Shown here: piece by piece, positions 41,379 through 49,765 of the stretch | Layout of the letters: each line of letters begins with the position of its first letter | How positions within the stretch are numbered: position 1 is the stretch's first letter | Source of the DNA: Bacillota bacterium | Lineage (GTDB): Bacteria; Bacillota; Bacilli; Paenibacillales; NBRC-103111 | Assembly (NCBI GenBank): GCA_023393235.1 | Contig: JAEWMH010000080.1 | Location: 1 to 64,000 of the forward strand | Direction: 5' to 3' | DNA: 64,000 bases | Position numbers and translations under genes: made by a program | The notes under the pieces: generated by a model | What the model was told of the DNA's origin: nothing | What the model saw: only the letters and a program-made list of their open reading frames with translations | Databases searched by the model: none

Positions 41379-41671
41379 CGGACGAACCCCTTACAAGGGG
41401 CACATACGGCTCCAATAAAAAAACGTTGACCCCATTGGTCAACGCCCTTTTATTATGGAGCCTAGGTGCATGTCTGAATCTCGATTGAAATGGCTGACGA
41501 CGACGACTCGAAGAAGCAGAGCGCAGCTGTTGATTCAGACGCCGTGCTCGTCCTCTGACGCTCTCTGCGCGCGGGCGAACCCCTTGCAGGGGCCCCATCC
41601 CCGTTTTCGGCTCCATAATAAAAGGGCGTTGACCCTAATGGTCAACGCCCTTTTATTATGGAGCCTAGGGG
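41379..41671. repeat. Tandem duplicated hairpin block beside tRNA-Ala
   Basis: Two units of about 90-100 bp (41379-41467 and 41568-41671) share a CCCCTT...AAGGGG-like hairpin, a GGCTCCA segment, a GTTGACC/GGTCAAC hairpin and CTTTTATTATGGAGCCTAGG. The second unit ends in the tRNA 3' end. They are separated by about 100 bases containing other inverted repeats (GTCTGAATC at about 41470 and GATTCAGAC at about 41532; GCAGAG and CTCTGC-like arms). Together with the AT-rich stretch after 41223 this fills a 435-base region without a credible gene. Confidence 0.8.
41609..41665 (-). terminator. 26-bp perfect inverted repeat including the tRNA 3' end
   Basis: The left arm 41609-41634 (GGCTCCATAATAAAAGGG then CGTTGACC) is the exact reverse complement of the right arm 41640-41665, with a 5-base loop. 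The central GGGCGTTGACC stem with flanking A/T runs is the tRNA terminator, but the arms extend through GGCTCC of the tRNA acceptor strand. Confidence 0.9.
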
Positions 41672-41731
41672 GGTCGACCCCCTGACCTCATCGCTGCCAG
41701 CGATGCGCTCTCCCAGCTGAGCTAAGGCCCC
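41659..41731 (-). tRNA. tRNA-Ala (anticodon GGC), atypical T loop
   Basis: The 73-base cloverleaf reads 7-bp acceptor GGGGCCT/AGGCTCC (one G-T pair), D arm GCTC/GAGC, anticodon arm CATCG-CTGGCAG-CGATG, T arm AGGGG/CCCCT and discriminator A. CCA is not encoded. The T loop is GTCGACC where TTCGAxC is expected, so T54 is replaced by G and the conserved T54-A58 pair is lost. The rest fits a functional tRNA-Ala. It might be a weakened or pseudo-tRNA. Confidence 0.85.
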
Positions 41732-41918
41732 GTAGCTTCCGGTATTTCTGCCGGACAAGAACTAATTATACATAGGCTTTTTGCAAAACGCAAGAGGGAT
41801 TTTTCGCGTTTCTGAGCTCTATCTGATATGGAATCGCCGCAACAAAAAGGTAACTCTACCAGCAGGAAAAGGGTCATCCGTTCTGTTATTTCGCGGCTGT
41901 TTTTTGCCGGTATTTATT

Positions 41919-42103
41919 CTAACGGAAGCTACAGCCGCTATATCGCCAATTTGGCCATTCCTTTTTTTCTAACGGCGGCCAGCGCCGCTATTTGGTCTTT
42001 TTGCCTAGATTTCCGCTTCAAAAGGAACAAATAACGGCTGCTGCTTCCGTTAGATTTTCAACAAGGCTGTTTTACCGGAAATAGCGGCGCTCACCGCCGT
42101 TAG
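41919..42103. repeat. 185-bp four-arm inverted element, copy 5
   Basis: Direct arms start at 41919 and 41969; inverted arms end at 42053 and 42103. Arm 1 and the third arm share GGAAGC and CAGCCG. Arm 2 and the fourth share GGCGG and AGCGCCGCTATTT. It lies in the 505-base gap between the tRNA and nagZ. The remaining bases (41732-41918, 42104-42236) show no gene or clear terminator. Confidence 0.9.
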
Positions 42104-42236
42104 AATCAACCGCAGTCCATCGGCCACCGTCGGAAGTGAAAATTTCGGGTACAAGCGCAGCGTTTCCTACAATCGGGGGGCCTCATCACTCCCCGGTGGA
42201 TACCACGTCCTGTTGCTACACCCCAGAGTTCACCCA

Positions 42237-43928
42237 TCACTGCAGGCTGTCCATTCCCCAGCCTGCGGGATATTCCGCCGACAGGCTGACGGGCAGCCTG
42301 CCCTGCGGCGGCACCCGGCCCGCCAGTACCTTGGCGGCGGCCAACAGCATAGGCGGCCTGTTTTCGTAGAAGGCCGCATACGCATGGACCTGCGGCATCG
42401 CCAGCAGGTCATAGGGATTGCGCAGCGCCACAGCCGTGACGGTGGCGCCGGGCAAAGCGGCCAGCGCCTGCACCAGGCTGGCCTGCCCCAAAGCAAAGGC
42501 GGCGTTGTACACGCCCGCCACAATCTGTAGGCGGCCGCCCCGCGCCGCCGCCAGCACGGCCGCTTGCTCCGCCGCCGTCGGCTCCGTGCCGATGACCATC
42601 TCGCACACATCCGCCACATACGGAGCCAACGCCCTCCCCAGGGTGAACTCCTGGGGAATCACCTCATCCACCTCGGTGCTCTGCCGCACCTCCGGCCAAA
42701 TCACCAGCGTCGGCACATCTCCGCGCAGGGGCAGTGCACCGGGCTCTGCCCGGACTAAAGTGACGCAGCGCTCGGCCGTTTCCTCCACCCACGCCACATG
42801 CTCTTTGCATCCTATTGTCCCGACACCTTTTGTTTTCGCCTCAAACCACGCTTCCTCCCGGCGCAGCTTGGCCCGTACAATCCGTGCCACCGCTTCATCG
42901 ATCCGCTCCATAGGCAGCTCTCCGCTTAACGCCGCCCCGTACAGCGCCTCCAGCGCCTCCACCTGCCGGTCCTCCCGGTGGCTGACCAGCACCATATCTG
43001 CTCCGGCGGCTACCGCCAGCACAGCTCCCCGGCCAACACCCACCGTTTGGGAGATGGCATTCATCTCCAGGCAGTCGGTGACAACAACACCGTCAAACCC
43101 AAGCTCCTCCCGCAGCAGCCCGCTTAAGATAGCGGGAGATAACGTAGCAGCCACCCCGCTGGGCTCCCATGCGGGAAACCGCACATGGGCCGTCATCACT
43201 ACGTCCACACCGGCCTCCATTGCGCTTCGAAACGGCGGCAGCTCCACCTGCTCCAGCCGCTCCCGGCTATGTGGTACAAGCGGCAGCTCATGATGGGAAT
43301 CTGCCGAAGTATCCCCATGCCCGGGAAAATGCTTTGCGCAAGCGCTTACACCCGCCTCCTGAAACCCTTGAACCGCAGCCGCTCCCAACGCCGCAACCAG
43401 CTCCGGGTCCTCCCCGAAGGACCGGACTCCGACTACCGGGTTTGCGGGATTATTGTTTACATCCACACAAGGGGCAAAATTCAGATTAATCCCCATCTGA
43501 CGCAATTCCACACCGGATATCCGGGCCGCTTCATACGCCAGCTCCGATTTCCCCGCCGCGCCCAAGGCCATGTTGCCGGGCACCACCGCCGCATCCCTGT
43601 CGATACGGGCCACCATGCCGCCCTCCTGATCCACCGCAATCCAAAGCGGCAGCTCGCCCAAAGCATTGTTAGCCTCCTGCAAGCTCCGGGACAGCTCCGC
43701 CACCTCCGCAGCCGTCCCGATATTCCGCCGGAAGTAGATAACGCCCCCCACCCGGTAATCCCGGATTAACCGGAGAATACTCTCTGATGGGACAGTCCCG
43801 TCAAACCCGCACATCACCATCTGCCCCAGCTTTTGCCGGAGAGACCATGCCGCAAGCTCCTGCAGGGAGGCAGTCTCGTCCGTCACCCTATTTTCACTCA
43901 TCTCAATATCACGTCCTTTTACGCTCAC
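42237..43928 (-). CDS. nagZ: Beta-N-acetylglucosaminidase, glycoside hydrolase family 3
   Basis: An enzyme of 563 residues that removes N-acetylglucosamine from muropeptides or chitooligosaccharides by a double-displacement mechanism. The NagZ loop AKHFPGHGDTSADSHHELP (about residues 198-216) contains the D-S-H dyad (D210, H212) used as acid/base. The nucleophile aspartate is D285 in VVVTDCLEMNAI. IAVDQEGGMVARI marks the sugar-binding site. A C-terminal domain of about 190 residues follows, as in Bacillus NagZ. No signal peptide is seen, so it is probably cytosolic. GTG 43928 or ATG 43901 may be the start. It is the last gene of a sugar-uptake module. Confidence 0.9.
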   Translation of the reverse strand: MSVKGRDIEMSENRVTDETASLQELAAWSLRQKLGQMVMCGFDGTVPSESILRLIRDYRVGGVIYFRRNIGTAAEVAELSRSLQEANNALGELPLWIAVDQEGGMVARIDRDAAVVPGNMALGAAGKSELAYEAARISGVELRQMGINLNFAPCVDVNNNPANPVVGVRSFGEDPELVAALGAAAVQGFQEAGVSACAKHFPGHGDTSADSHHELPLVPHSRERLEQVELPPFRSAMEAGVDVVMTAHVRFPAWEPSGVAATLSPAILSGLLREELGFDGVVVTDCLEMNAISQTVGVGRGAVLAVAAGADMVLVSHREDRQVEALEALYGAALSGELPMERIDEAVARIVRAKLRREEAWFEAKTKGVGTIGCKEHVAWVEETAERCVTLVRAEPGALPLRGDVPTLVIWPEVRQSTEVDEVIPQEFTLGRALAPYVADVCEMVIGTEPTAAEQAAVLAAARGGRLQIVAGVYNAAFALGQASLVQALAALPGATVTAVALRNPYDLLAMPQVHAYAAFYENRPPMLLAAAKVLAGRVPPQGRLPVSLSAEYPAGWGMDSLQ

Positions 43929-44031
43929 GTTCAGCCACCATCCGGGAGGGGGACAATCTGGTTTTCCATCCGCCGGAATATGAAGCTTCCCTTCACTTCA
44001 CCGGACTAGCGTTTCTCCATAACCAATCCCG

Positions 44032-45654
44032 TCAGCTTTCTCCCCTTCCGCTCTCCTGGCCAACCGCCTTCCGCGCCTCCCGGTACTCCGAGGGCAGCTC
44101 CCCCGTCAGCTTTTGAAATACCTTATTGAAATACCGCCGTTCCGAATAGCCCACCGCCCGGCAGATTTCCGTAACACTTTTATCCGTCAGCGCCAAAAGG
44201 GACTTCGCCATCTCCACCCGCTCCGCAGTCACATATTCCACGAAGGTTACGCCGTACCGCTGTTTGAACAACAAGCTGAAATAGCTGGAGCTGATGCCAA
44301 GCGTTCCAGCCACCTCATCCACACCAATATCCCGGGACAGGTTGCGGTGAATGTAATCCTTAGCGGCGTGCATGAGCATATCGCCGGATTTTTTGCTCAT
44401 GGCGGTGGATAGGCTGTCGTCCACAATCCGCTCCACCACCTCCAGCAGATCTTTGACCCGGTCCGCCTGCTCCATGAGGTTCCAAATGTCATGCTCTTGA
44501 GACGCAGACAGCACATCCAGCCCCCGCATTTCCCGCAGCAGATGGAGCACGATGAAGTACGCCAGCTTTTCCGCATGGGCCAGGGACTGCCCTGATAATG
44601 CGCCCAGCTGCTGATTCACACAAACCAGCTTCTCCCGGACCCGGACCCGGTCACAAATCTTCAACGCCGACACCAGCTCGGCGATATCCTCCCACAAGGC
44701 GCTGCGCCGCGCTTCGCTGCCTTCGCCCAACCGGTACACCACCACGGAGCAATCCTGCTCCTCCGCCAGATGGACACTGCGCTGCAAGGACCGGAATGCC
44801 CGGGGCAGCTCCTCCATGCCCAGCGTTGCCAGGCAAATGCCGAAGGCCAGCCCGATCTTAACATGGGTCCGCACACTATCCTGCAATTCCTCCGCCAGCC
44901 TTCGGCCTTCCGCCTCGCTGATTTCTCCGTCCCCCAGCCGACGTTCCACCAGAATGCACCATTCTCCTTCCCGGGTTTGCAGAACAGCGTGGCGGCAGCC
45001 CTTCATGGCCAGCGTATCCTTCAACACATTGCGGATGGCGAAATTCCACAGCTTCCGGTTCTGCTCGGAGGCCAGCCGGTATTGCCGGGCATACTCATGG
45101 ATATCCGCCAGCAGCATAAAATAACGCACCCGCTCCAGCCCCTCCAGATCATCCCCGACCATGTCATGGGGAATCACCGCGCCGTAATCCATGATCATAT
45201 CGTACAAAAGCTTCTCATACGCCAGCTCCATCGCCTGCCCAAACATCTGCTCCTCGCTGGTCCGCTCCATCCGGTCCCGCCGGATAGAATCCGCCAGTTT
45301 GCCGATGACTCGGGTCAGCTCGTCATAGTCGAAGGGCTTCAGGATGTAATCCTTCACCCCCAGGCGGATCACCGAACGGGCATATTCGAAGTCTTGGTAC
45401 CCGGTGAGCATCACTACCTCCGCCCGGCAATCCGTTCCCGCCAGCGCTTCCAGGAAGGCGATGCCGTCCATAACCGGCATCCGGATGTCGCAGAGAATCA
45501 GGTCGGGATGCAGGAGCTTCACCTGCTCCAAGGCCTGCAGCCCGTTGCCGGCGGTTCCGGCCACCTCGATGTCCATCTCCTGCCAAGGCAGCACCTGGCG
45601 CAGATTCTCCAGAATTTTCGCCTCATCATCCACCAGTAATGCCTTCAGCCTCAT
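44032..45654 (-). CDS. Response regulator, YesN type (receiver plus AraC HTH)
   Basis: A 540-residue regulator. The N-terminal receiver carries the acidic pair D9-D10, phosphorylation site D56 in LILCDIRMPVMDG and switch lysine in YILKPF. A long central region of about 290 residues precedes a C-terminal double HTH of AraC type (GVDEVAGTLGISSSYFSLLF and VTEICRAVGYSERRYFNKVF). ATG 45654 has GGAGGAAGAG upstream. Phosphorylated by the neighbouring kinase, it should activate the sugar ABC genes. Unusually, a 185-bp inverted element separates it from the kinase gene. Confidence 0.92.
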   Translation of the reverse strand: MRLKALLVDDEAKILENLRQVLPWQEMDIEVAGTAGNGLQALEQVKLLHPDLILCDIRMPVMDGIAFLEALAGTDCRAEVVMLTGYQDFEYARSVIRLGVKDYILKPFDYDELTRVIGKLADSIRRDRMERTSEEQMFGQAMELAYEKLLYDMIMDYGAVIPHDMVGDDLEGLERVRYFMLLADIHEYARQYRLASEQNRKLWNFAIRNVLKDTLAMKGCRHAVLQTREGEWCILVERRLGDGEISEAEGRRLAEELQDSVRTHVKIGLAFGICLATLGMEELPRAFRSLQRSVHLAEEQDCSVVVYRLGEGSEARRSALWEDIAELVSALKICDRVRVREKLVCVNQQLGALSGQSLAHAEKLAYFIVLHLLREMRGLDVLSASQEHDIWNLMEQADRVKDLLEVVERIVDDSLSTAMSKKSGDMLMHAAKDYIHRNLSRDIGVDEVAGTLGISSSYFSLLFKQRYGVTFVEYVTAERVEMAKSLLALTDKSVTEICRAVGYSERRYFNKVFQKLTGELPSEYREARKAVGQESGRGES

Positions 45655-45724
45655 CTCTTCCTCCACCTCCAAATATGCCGTCTGCGTCGTATGCCGGGGT
45701 CAACCTGGGATATTAGTTAGTTTA

Positions 45725-45909
45725 TTAACGGACCGCAGAGACCCTATTTCGCCAAAACACGAACTTCCCCAAATCTAACGGACTCAGCAGCGCTTATTCG
45801 TTACCTGGAGTGCCGAAAACCAGCAAATGGGTGTGAATAGCAGCGCTGGAGTCCGTTAGTTTGTCAAAAGAGCGGTTTTGCGCCAAATAGCGTCCGTGGG
45901 GTCCGTTAG
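45725..45909. repeat. 185-bp four-arm inverted element, copy 6, inside the two-component operon
   Basis: Direct arms start at 45725 (TTAACGGACC) and 45775 (CTAACGGACTC); inverted arms end at 45859 and 45909. The outer arms share GGACC and the inner arms share GGACTC with AGCGC. It occupies most of the 360-base space between the kinase stop and the response-regulator start, which in comparable operons is short. Confidence 0.9.
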
Positions 45910-45928
45910 CATAATGCGGGTCGGTGTA

Positions 45929-46044
45929 CGAGGCCTTCACACCCCATCCGGCCTTTGGCCTGGACCTCCCTGTTCGCCTCCACCCTCAAATTGGCTTTGC
46001 CAATTTCGAGGCCCTCACACCCCATCCGGCCTTTGGCCTGGACC
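45929..46044. repeat. 38-bp direct repeat with central hairpin at the kinase 3' end
   Basis: Copies at 45929-45966 and 46007-46044 differ by one base. Each starts CGAGGCC and ends TGGCCTGGACC. Between them AAATTGGC-TTT-GCCAATTT (45988-46006) is a perfect hairpin. The right-hand copy encodes the last residues of the kinase (PGQRPDGV and stop); the left-hand copy is intergenic. Confidence 0.85.
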
Positions 46045-47847
46045 GTGGTGTTCGCTAAGCGGCAGCACCAGCTTGATCACGGTGCCCCCGCCCGGGCTGC
46101 TGGAGATGAACAGCCCATAGCGCAAGCCGTAGCCGATGCGGATGCGGTCCGCTACGTTGCATACACCCAAGCCCCGGCGTTCGCCTGTCTCCGGCAGGTC
46201 CTCGTGGGCGGCGCCCCGCTGGCCTTCATACTGGAAGGCCGCCAGCTTGCCAGGCTCCATGCCTATGCCGTTGTCCTCCACCCAGAACACCAGCCGCCCC
46301 TGCTCCACTTCGGCCCGGATCCGGATGCTGCCCATATACCCGATGCCCTCAAATCCGTGCTGGATACTGTTCTCCACCAGCGGCTGCAGGGACAGCTTCG
46401 GCATGGTACAGCGCAGAAGCTCCTCCGGCACGTCGATCCTGTAATCGAACAGCTCCTCGAAGCGGAATTTCTGGATTTCCAGATAGCTGTTCAGATGCTG
46501 CAGCTCCTGCTCCACCGTAATTACATCCTTCTGCTGGATGCTGATCCGCAGCAGATTGCCCAGCCGGGCCACCATCTGGCTGACCTTCCGGCCCTGATTT
46601 TGCACCGCCAGAATATTGATGGACTCCAGCGCATTAAACAGGAAGTGGGGTTTGATCTGAGCCTGCAGCGCCTGCAGCTCCGCCAGCTTCTTGCGCTCCT
46701 GCTGGCGCATGACCTCGTTAAGTAGCTCCGCCACCCGGGACACCAGGCTGTTGAAGCCTTTCGCCAAAAGCGACATCTCATCGGATCCCACCACCGGCAG
46801 CCGCGCCGACAAATCCCCGCGCTCCACCATCCGCATGAATTTCACCGTCTGGATCACCTGGCGGGTCACCCGGTTGCTGAAGAACAGCAGGAACAGCACC
46901 GCCGAGAAGGCGCAAACCAGCAGCAGCACACCCAACCAGCGGGCATACAGCATCACCTCTCGGGAGAGGGATACCCAGGAGGTGACCGAAACCAGCCGCC
47001 AGTCCTCTACCCCCAGCTCCACGCTGGCCAGCAGGCTGTCATGGCCCTCGAAGCGGGTCCGGCCTGTCTGATAGGTCTCCCCGCCTTCCAGATGGCGGTA
47101 TTCCGTCAGCTCCTTCAGCCGCCTGCCGTCTACAGCCCCGCCGCTGCTGTCAAAAAACACCAACCCACTCCCCGATACAATCAGGAAGCGGGTGGCGTAC
47201 TGCTCCTCCTTAAAGCGGAAATGGCGGAACACCGTTTCCAGCCCGGAGTTTTTCATTTGCACCAGAAGCATCCCCTTATCCGACAGCGTCAGAATGTCCT
47301 TCACCACCCGGATCTGGGTGAACTCCGTCCCGCTCCCGGTCACCTCCGGGTATTCCCCGGGACCGACCCACAGGGGCAGCCCCTGCCGGCGCACAGCCTC
47401 TTGGTATACCGGCTCCGCCTTAAAGTGGCCGAAGGGCATGGCCGAGAAGGATTCCTTGGTAAATATCTGATTGATTCTGCTGTTTTCAAAGGTATACATA
47501 AACGCGTAGCTGACGGAGGGATGGTTCACCAGCAGCTCCCGGAAGCTCCGCTGTACCTTGTTCAGCTCCAGGTAATCGATTTTGTCGATATCCTTGCCGC
47601 TGTCAGAGCGGTTGTTCAGCACATCCTGAAGGGACTCGCTGGCCACCGTGCTGTCCGTCACCTTGTCCATCTCCATAAAACTGAAGCTGACGCTTTGGCT
47701 TAATGCCCGGAGCGTCAGCTCCGACTGCTGGGCGTACTTTTCCTCGATAATGCCGCTAAGCAGATGGTAACCCAGGACTCCCAGCACCGAAAGGGGCAGA
47801 ATGAAGCACAGGAGAAACGCGCCGAACAGCTTGCCTCTTAACGTCAT
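46015..47847 (-). CDS. Sensor histidine kinase, YesM/LytS family
   Basis: A 610-residue membrane kinase. A helix at about 8-30 and another at about 303-323 flank an extracellular sensor domain. A HAMP domain (about 325-380, RVTRQVIQTVKFMRMVERGD) follows. The His-kinase box QAQIKPHFLFNALESIN has phosphorylated H401. The ATPase part has N-box VENSIQHGFEGI and G-boxes DNGIGM and GLGVCNV. The last nine residues are encoded by one copy of a 38-bp direct repeat, so the C-terminus may be extended relative to relatives. It probably senses an extracellular sugar or its binding protein and signals to the response regulator. Confidence 0.92.
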   Translation of the reverse strand: MTLRGKLFGAFLLCFILPLSVLGVLGYHLLSGIIEEKYAQQSELTLRALSQSVSFSFMEMDKVTDSTVASESLQDVLNNRSDSGKDIDKIDYLELNKVQRSFRELLVNHPSVSYAFMYTFENSRINQIFTKESFSAMPFGHFKAEPVYQEAVRRQGLPLWVGPGEYPEVTGSGTEFTQIRVVKDILTLSDKGMLLVQMKNSGLETVFRHFRFKEEQYATRFLIVSGSGLVFFDSSGGAVDGRRLKELTEYRHLEGGETYQTGRTRFEGHDSLLASVELGVEDWRLVSVTSWVSLSREVMLYARWLGVLLLVCAFSAVLFLLFFSNRVTRQVIQTVKFMRMVERGDLSARLPVVGSDEMSLLAKGFNSLVSRVAELLNEVMRQQERKKLAELQALQAQIKPHFLFNALESINILAVQNQGRKVSQMVARLGNLLRISIQQKDVITVEQELQHLNSYLEIQKFRFEELFDYRIDVPEELLRCTMPKLSLQPLVENSIQHGFEGIGYMGSIRIRAEVEQGRLVFWVEDNGIGMEPGKLAAFQYEGQRGAAHEDLPETGERRGLGVCNVADRIRIGYGLRYGLFISSSPGGGTVIKLVLPLSEHHGPGQRPDGV

Positions 47848-48029
47848 AAGCGCTCCTCCTGCCTGTAAAGTCCCCGTTGATTCGGCTGGGCCGGTTTTTT
47901 GTTACCATACCCTAGGCCCGATCTGCCCGGAAGCGTATGATGCCGAATCCGAGCCGTTTCTCATTGGAATACATATTCACCAGCCTATCCCAAAAGTCCT
48001 CCCGCTCTGGAGCCTGTTTCCAATCTGCC

Positions 48030-48869
48030 TTAGCCCTTCACGCTGCCTGCGGTAATCCCTTCGATGATCTTCTCCTGCAAGAAGCCGTAGAGGATCAGGA
48101 CGGGCACCACGCTGTAGACAATTCCGGTGCAGATCAAAGCATAGTTGGTTTGAAAAGAATCCCGGAAACCCACCATGCCGGTGGGCAGGGTTTTCAGCGA
48201 GTCCTTGCTGATGAAGAAATTCGCCAGCAGGTATTCGTTCCACACTCCCAGGAAGTTCACGATGAACACCGTCACCAGCACCGGCAGGCTGACAGGCAGG
48301 ACAATCCGGACAAACAGCCCCAGCGCGCTTAATCCGTCCATAATTCCGGCTTCCTCCAGCTCATCGGGCACCGATTTCATGAAGGCGGCGATGAGCAGCA
48401 CACTCATAGGGATGGCCCCCGCCGTATAAGGCAGAAACAAGGCCCAATGGGTGTTCAGGATGCCCATCCGCATGACCAGAATGTACTGGGCGATAAACAG
48501 GACGTTGCCGGGAATAAGCATTCCTAGCAGCACAAACTGGTACAAAATCCGGCTGGTGCGCAGGAGCTTCATCCGGGTGACAGCAAAGGCGCAGGCTGCC
48601 GCCAGCAGTACCCCCGCCGCAGCGGAAGTCAAGGACAGGTAGAGGCTGTTGAAGAAATAGACGCTGATTTTGGCCTTCACCCAAGCCTGCACATAGTTAT
48701 GGAAATACAGATCCGTCGGAAACGCAAAGGGATGGTTGGCAATTTCGATATTGCTTTTTTTCAGAGAAGAGAACACCACAAACACAAAGGGAAACAGAAT
48801 AACCGCCACATACACCAGCAGAACCACATGGGGCAACAAACGCTTGAGCCTAACACCTGCAGCCGTCAT
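48030..48869 (-). CDS. Sugar ABC transporter permease, MalG type
   Basis: A 279-residue permease with six predicted helices and the EAA loop as ELEEAGIMDGLSALGLFVRIVLP (about residues 180-202), where the cytoplasmic ATPase docks. Its ATG overlaps the stop of the other permease. No sugar-ABC ATPase is encoded in this cluster, so a shared MsmX-type ATPase elsewhere is presumably used, as in Bacillus subtilis (family knowledge). It forms the inner-membrane channel for an oligosaccharide. Confidence 0.92.
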   Translation of the reverse strand: MTAAGVRLKRLLPHVVLLVYVAVILFPFVFVVFSSLKKSNIEIANHPFAFPTDLYFHNYVQAWVKAKISVYFFNSLYLSLTSAAAGVLLAAACAFAVTRMKLLRTSRILYQFVLLGMLIPGNVLFIAQYILVMRMGILNTHWALFLPYTAGAIPMSVLLIAAFMKSVPDELEEAGIMDGLSALGLFVRIVLPVSLPVLVTVFIVNFLGVWNEYLLANFFISKDSLKTLPTGMVGFRDSFQTNYALICTGIVYSVVPVLILYGFLQEKIIEGITAGSVKG

Positions 48870-49753
48870 TCGCTGTCCCCCCCTTCCATGGCCCGCCCCA
48901 GCGTAAGCTGGTACAGAGCAGTCAGCACCAGTGCAAAGGCGAAGATGATCAGCGAGATGGCGGTGCCGAAGCCGTAGCTGGGATTAACACCCATTGCATG
49001 GTTCACCAGGTACGAGGCCATCACCTCCGTGGCTCCCACCGGGCCTCCTTTGGTCATTACCAGGATAATGTCCACCACCCGCATGGCTCCGGCGATGGAG
49101 AGCATGACCACCACCGAGATAATGGGACGGATCAAAGGTACGGTGATATACCAGGCCCGTTTGAAGCCGTCGGCGCCGTCGATTTCTGCCGCTTCGCCGA
49201 TTTCCCGGGGAATGGCCAGAATCGCTGCCAGCACCAGCACGATGTAGAAGCCGATCCACTGCCAGGCATTGGTAATCAGCACCGCCAGCATGGCCCATCT
49301 CCCCTCCGCCAGCCAGTAGATAGGCTCCACGCCGAACAGGCCAAGCAGCTTATTCAGCGGTCCGATCTCCGGCTCATAGATGAAGCCCCAGAGAATCCCG
49401 ATGACGGAGGTGGACAGAATGGACGGAATAAACACCGTGGTTTTATAAAAACGCTGCAGCCGCCGGACGCCGCTGATAAGAATGGCCAGGAAGATAATCA
49501 GCGGCACCTGGACGCCTACCGAAAACAGGATAAAATACAGGTTATTGACGATGGCACTGCGGAAATCCGGGTCCCCGAAGGCCTTCGTAAAGTTCTCCAG
49601 CCCCACAAACTTGTATTGCTCCAGCCCGTTCCAGTCGGTGAAGGCATAGAAGGAGGAGCTTAGCATGGGATAGACAAAGAACAGGCAGTACAAAGCCAAT
49701 GCCGGCGCCACCAACAAGACGTAAATGGCCGGGTTGCGGAGAGTCTGCTTCAT
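48866..49753 (-). CDS. Sugar ABC transporter permease, MalF type
   Basis: A 295-residue permease with six helices, starting MKQTLRNPAIYVLLVAPALA. The EAA loop reads EIGEAAEIDGADGFKRAWYITVPLI (about residues 195-219). It is 12 bases downstream of the substrate-binding-protein gene and overlaps the MalG-type gene, so the three genes form one operon. It pairs with the MalG-type protein to move a carbohydrate, possibly a GlcNAc-containing one given the downstream nagZ. Confidence 0.92.
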   Translation of the reverse strand: MKQTLRNPAIYVLLVAPALALYCLFFVYPMLSSSFYAFTDWNGLEQYKFVGLENFTKAFGDPDFRSAIVNNLYFILFSVGVQVPLIIFLAILISGVRRLQRFYKTTVFIPSILSTSVIGILWGFIYEPEIGPLNKLLGLFGVEPIYWLAEGRWAMLAVLITNAWQWIGFYIVLVLAAILAIPREIGEAAEIDGADGFKRAWYITVPLIRPIISVVVMLSIAGAMRVVDIILVMTKGGPVGATEVMASYLVNHAMGVNPSYGFGTAISLIIFAFALVLTALYQLTLGRAMEGGDSE

Positions 49754-49765
49754 GATGGGCGTCCT

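Noticed and set aside
41371..41685. Arginine-rich open frames on both strands in the hairpin block
   Set aside because: They follow from the inverted and duplicated sequence, have no ribosome site, and overlap the tRNA terminator.
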